From: JAYWXI01 sp036016955
GTDB lineage: Bacteria; Bacteroidota; Bacteroidia; Flavobacteriales; Weeksellaceae
Reading direction: 5' to 3'
NCBI RefSeq assembly: GCF_036016955.1
Contig: NZ_JAYWXI010000011.1
Coordinates: 47,290-111,289, forward strand
DNA: 64,000 nt
In this document: positions 62,918-64,000 of the stretch, one piece after another
Numbering within the stretch: the stretch's first letter is position 1
How the letters are laid out: every line of letters begins with the position of its first letter
The notes under the pieces: model-generated
The model's database searches: none
What the model was told of the DNA's origin: nothing
The model's input: the letters and a program-made list of their open reading frames with translations, nothing else
Translations under genes and position numbers: made by a program

Positions 62918-63508
62918 TTAAAATCCGTGACTTTTCATTAGTGAATTTCCAAAATTTTGAATTTGCTGAAGGTTTGCATTTGGATATTGTCTAAAAAATC
63001 CATCCCGAGCCTTGTTATAAGCCCCAGCAGCACTTCTATGCGCACCACTTTGCCACCACGTAAGATTTTTAGGGTCGTGAATATTTAGCCCAACTCTGTT
63101 CCAATGTTGTTGGAAACGCGAAGCTTGAGGGAAAATATGGTGTGCATCCATACCAACCCCGCTTTTCCCTGTTAAAACCTGAAGGTTGTATCTGTAATTA
63201 CTTGCTGTAAATGATTTAAACGCTTGTGTACTCGTCTTAGCGGCGATTCTACCTACTCTACCTATAGGCAAGCCACCTAAAAACTACCCCGGGGCCTCAT
63301 CAAACAAAAATTGTTCAAAACGGCCTACGCTTTGGGCGGCGTTGGAGTGCTGTATTGCATTCGCCAAACGCATTCTGTTTTGATATACATTAAAATCGGC
63401 TATGGCATTATTTACATGGCTATAGATCTTGCTCCCCCAGTAGCCTTCCTGTTTGGGAAGGACCACTTCACTGTACATCAGAGTGGCCCCGTATTTATTG
63501 TAGTTTTG
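62918..63508 (-). pseudogene. Orphan RHS-type nuclease tip (HHIFP/HNH-like) with amber codon
   Basis: One frame from QNYNKYGATL (63508) through a pre-toxin region (MYSEVVLPKQEGYWGS at 63478 onward) to FEQFLFDEAPG, then a TAG at 63284-63286 where the cousin at 57 kb has TGG, then FLGGLPIGRVGR and the toxin part to 62918. The toxin part holds MDAHHIFPQASRF and NLTWWQSGAHRSA, the pattern of AHH/HNH-like nuclease tips. The single nonsense codon and the absence of an immunity gene, replaced by the IS remnant, suggest the cassette is dead. The part after the stop could restart at 63271 (TTG) but would lack its delivery region. Confidence 0.7.
63236..63347. repeat. Pre-toxin repeat, copy 2
   Basis: Matches 57117-57237 with a 9-base deletion. 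It includes the TAG codon (63284-63286) replacing Trp. Confidence 0.8.
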
Positions 63509-63754
63509 GGTTGTCGGTAATTTACGTTTTTAATGAACTTCTTCGCTCTTGTTTTCAAAAATATAAAATTTTTGTTAAACTGCTGACTTTCAAAAACAAT
63601 AGTCCTGTCCACGTGGCTCCAGTCATTAAAACGATACGCAGAGTGAGGTTTTAATGTCATTTTGGCGGTCTTTTTTATTGGGTGTCGCTTCGGGGTAGGT
63701 TCGAGAGGTGTTCGAGAGAACCTCGACTAAACCCCAAAATCTGACTCTGCTTTT
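63489..63754. repeat. Direct repeat in front of the RHS tips, copy 2
   Basis: Nearly identical to 56150-56415. Its left end passes into the QNYNKYG codons of the amber-mutated tip. Both copies contain a 60-codon minus-strand frame (63660-63478, 56321-56139) that is not a convincing gene. Confidence 0.85.
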
Positions 63755-64000
63755 TGTGTCATTTTGACAGTGTTTTTTTTAGGTTAACAGTGGCTTGTTT
63801 TTACGAGATAAAAACCCTCACAAAAGTAGGGGAGGGAAGAGAACTATTTTGGCTCAAACCATTCTCTATGTTTTGCTACTTTTATCATAGGCACATTCAA
63901 CTCACAAAGGTAACTTTTTAGAGAGAGCAAATAAAAAAGGGAAGTCGAAACTTCCCTTGGGTTAAATGAAAATTTTTCTCACATTTGCTTTCGAGTAAAA
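63755..64000. other. Window-edge gap
   Basis: It holds the hairpin at 63933-63958 and, at 63979, a possible stop codon of a minus-strand gene that enters from the right. No other gene is seen. Confidence 0.4.
63933..63958 (-). terminator. Terminator for a gene beyond the right edge
   Basis: AAGGGAAGT pairs with ACTTCCCTT (63937-63945 with 63950-63958), CGAA loop; in the minus direction six T follow. A minus-strand frame ends with TGA at 63979-63981, 20 bases before it, so it may close the next gene, perhaps part of the full RHS locus. Confidence 0.7.

Overview
The window looks like a chromosomal segment of a Bacteroidota, most likely a Flavobacteriales member of the Weeksellaceae (Chryseobacterium/Riemerella/Bergeyella-like); the genus is not determined. 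The reasons are a fused LpxC-FabZ, the order lpxD - lpxC/fabZ - lpxA - efp - second lpxD-like gene - sucD, a PorX-type PglZ response regulator, a type IX secretion (T9SS) type A sorting domain, UDP-galactose-epimerase-like threonine dehydrogenase, a dihydroorotase with the Bacteroidota-style DDQVHF metal motif, many M16 peptidases and beta-barrel proteins, and repeated promoter elements of the Bacteroidota type (TAnnTTTG at -7, sometimes TTG at -33). No rRNA, tRNA or CRISPR array was seen.

Layout. 1-10 kb: end of exonuclease III, porX, an HD phosphohydrolase, then the lipid A early-pathway cluster, EF-P, succinyl-CoA synthetase alpha and a barrel protein. 10-34 kb: mostly minus-strand housekeeping and envelope genes (SDR reductase, M16 peptidase, CrtA-like protein, dihydroorotase, NatAB-like ABC exporter, tRNA-dihydrouridine synthase, a 1078-residue outer-membrane protein, M23 peptidase), and a four-gene MbnP/diheme-peroxidase cassette. 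34-38 kb: gpsA, an 1.2-kb non-coding stretch with a (CA)21 microsatellite, two secreted surface proteins and an HU-like protein. 38.5-43.3 kb: an AT-rich island with three overlapping genes: a cytosine-5 DNA methyltransferase, a protein with two GHKL ATPase modules, and a receiver-like domain fused to a HEPN-like RxxxxH domain. 43.5-52 kb: core-type genes again (epimerase, glycosyltransferase, M16 pair, gamma-glutamyltransferase, threonine dehydrogenase).

52-64 kb is AT-rich accessory DNA. It holds a WG-repeat protein, an ecotin, and several minus-strand polymorphic-toxin tips cut off from their RHS-type body, each preceded by leftover RHS-end codons and in two cases by the same ~266-bp direct repeat. 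The tips are a zincin-like protease with a lipoprotein partner, an unidentified toxin with a small acidic partner, and an HHIFP nuclease disrupted by an amber codon next to a degraded IS982-family transposase. Between them lies an intact three-gene operon: HNH-domain multi-pass membrane protein, tail-anchored coiled-coil protein with an exact 47-residue repeat, and a CbxX/SpoVK-type AAA+ ATPase.

The two best candidates for undescribed systems are the methyltransferase / double-GHKL / receiver-HEPN operon (38583-43241) and the HNH-membrane / coiled-coil / AAA+ operon (57588-61654). Both functions are inferred from motifs and gene order only.
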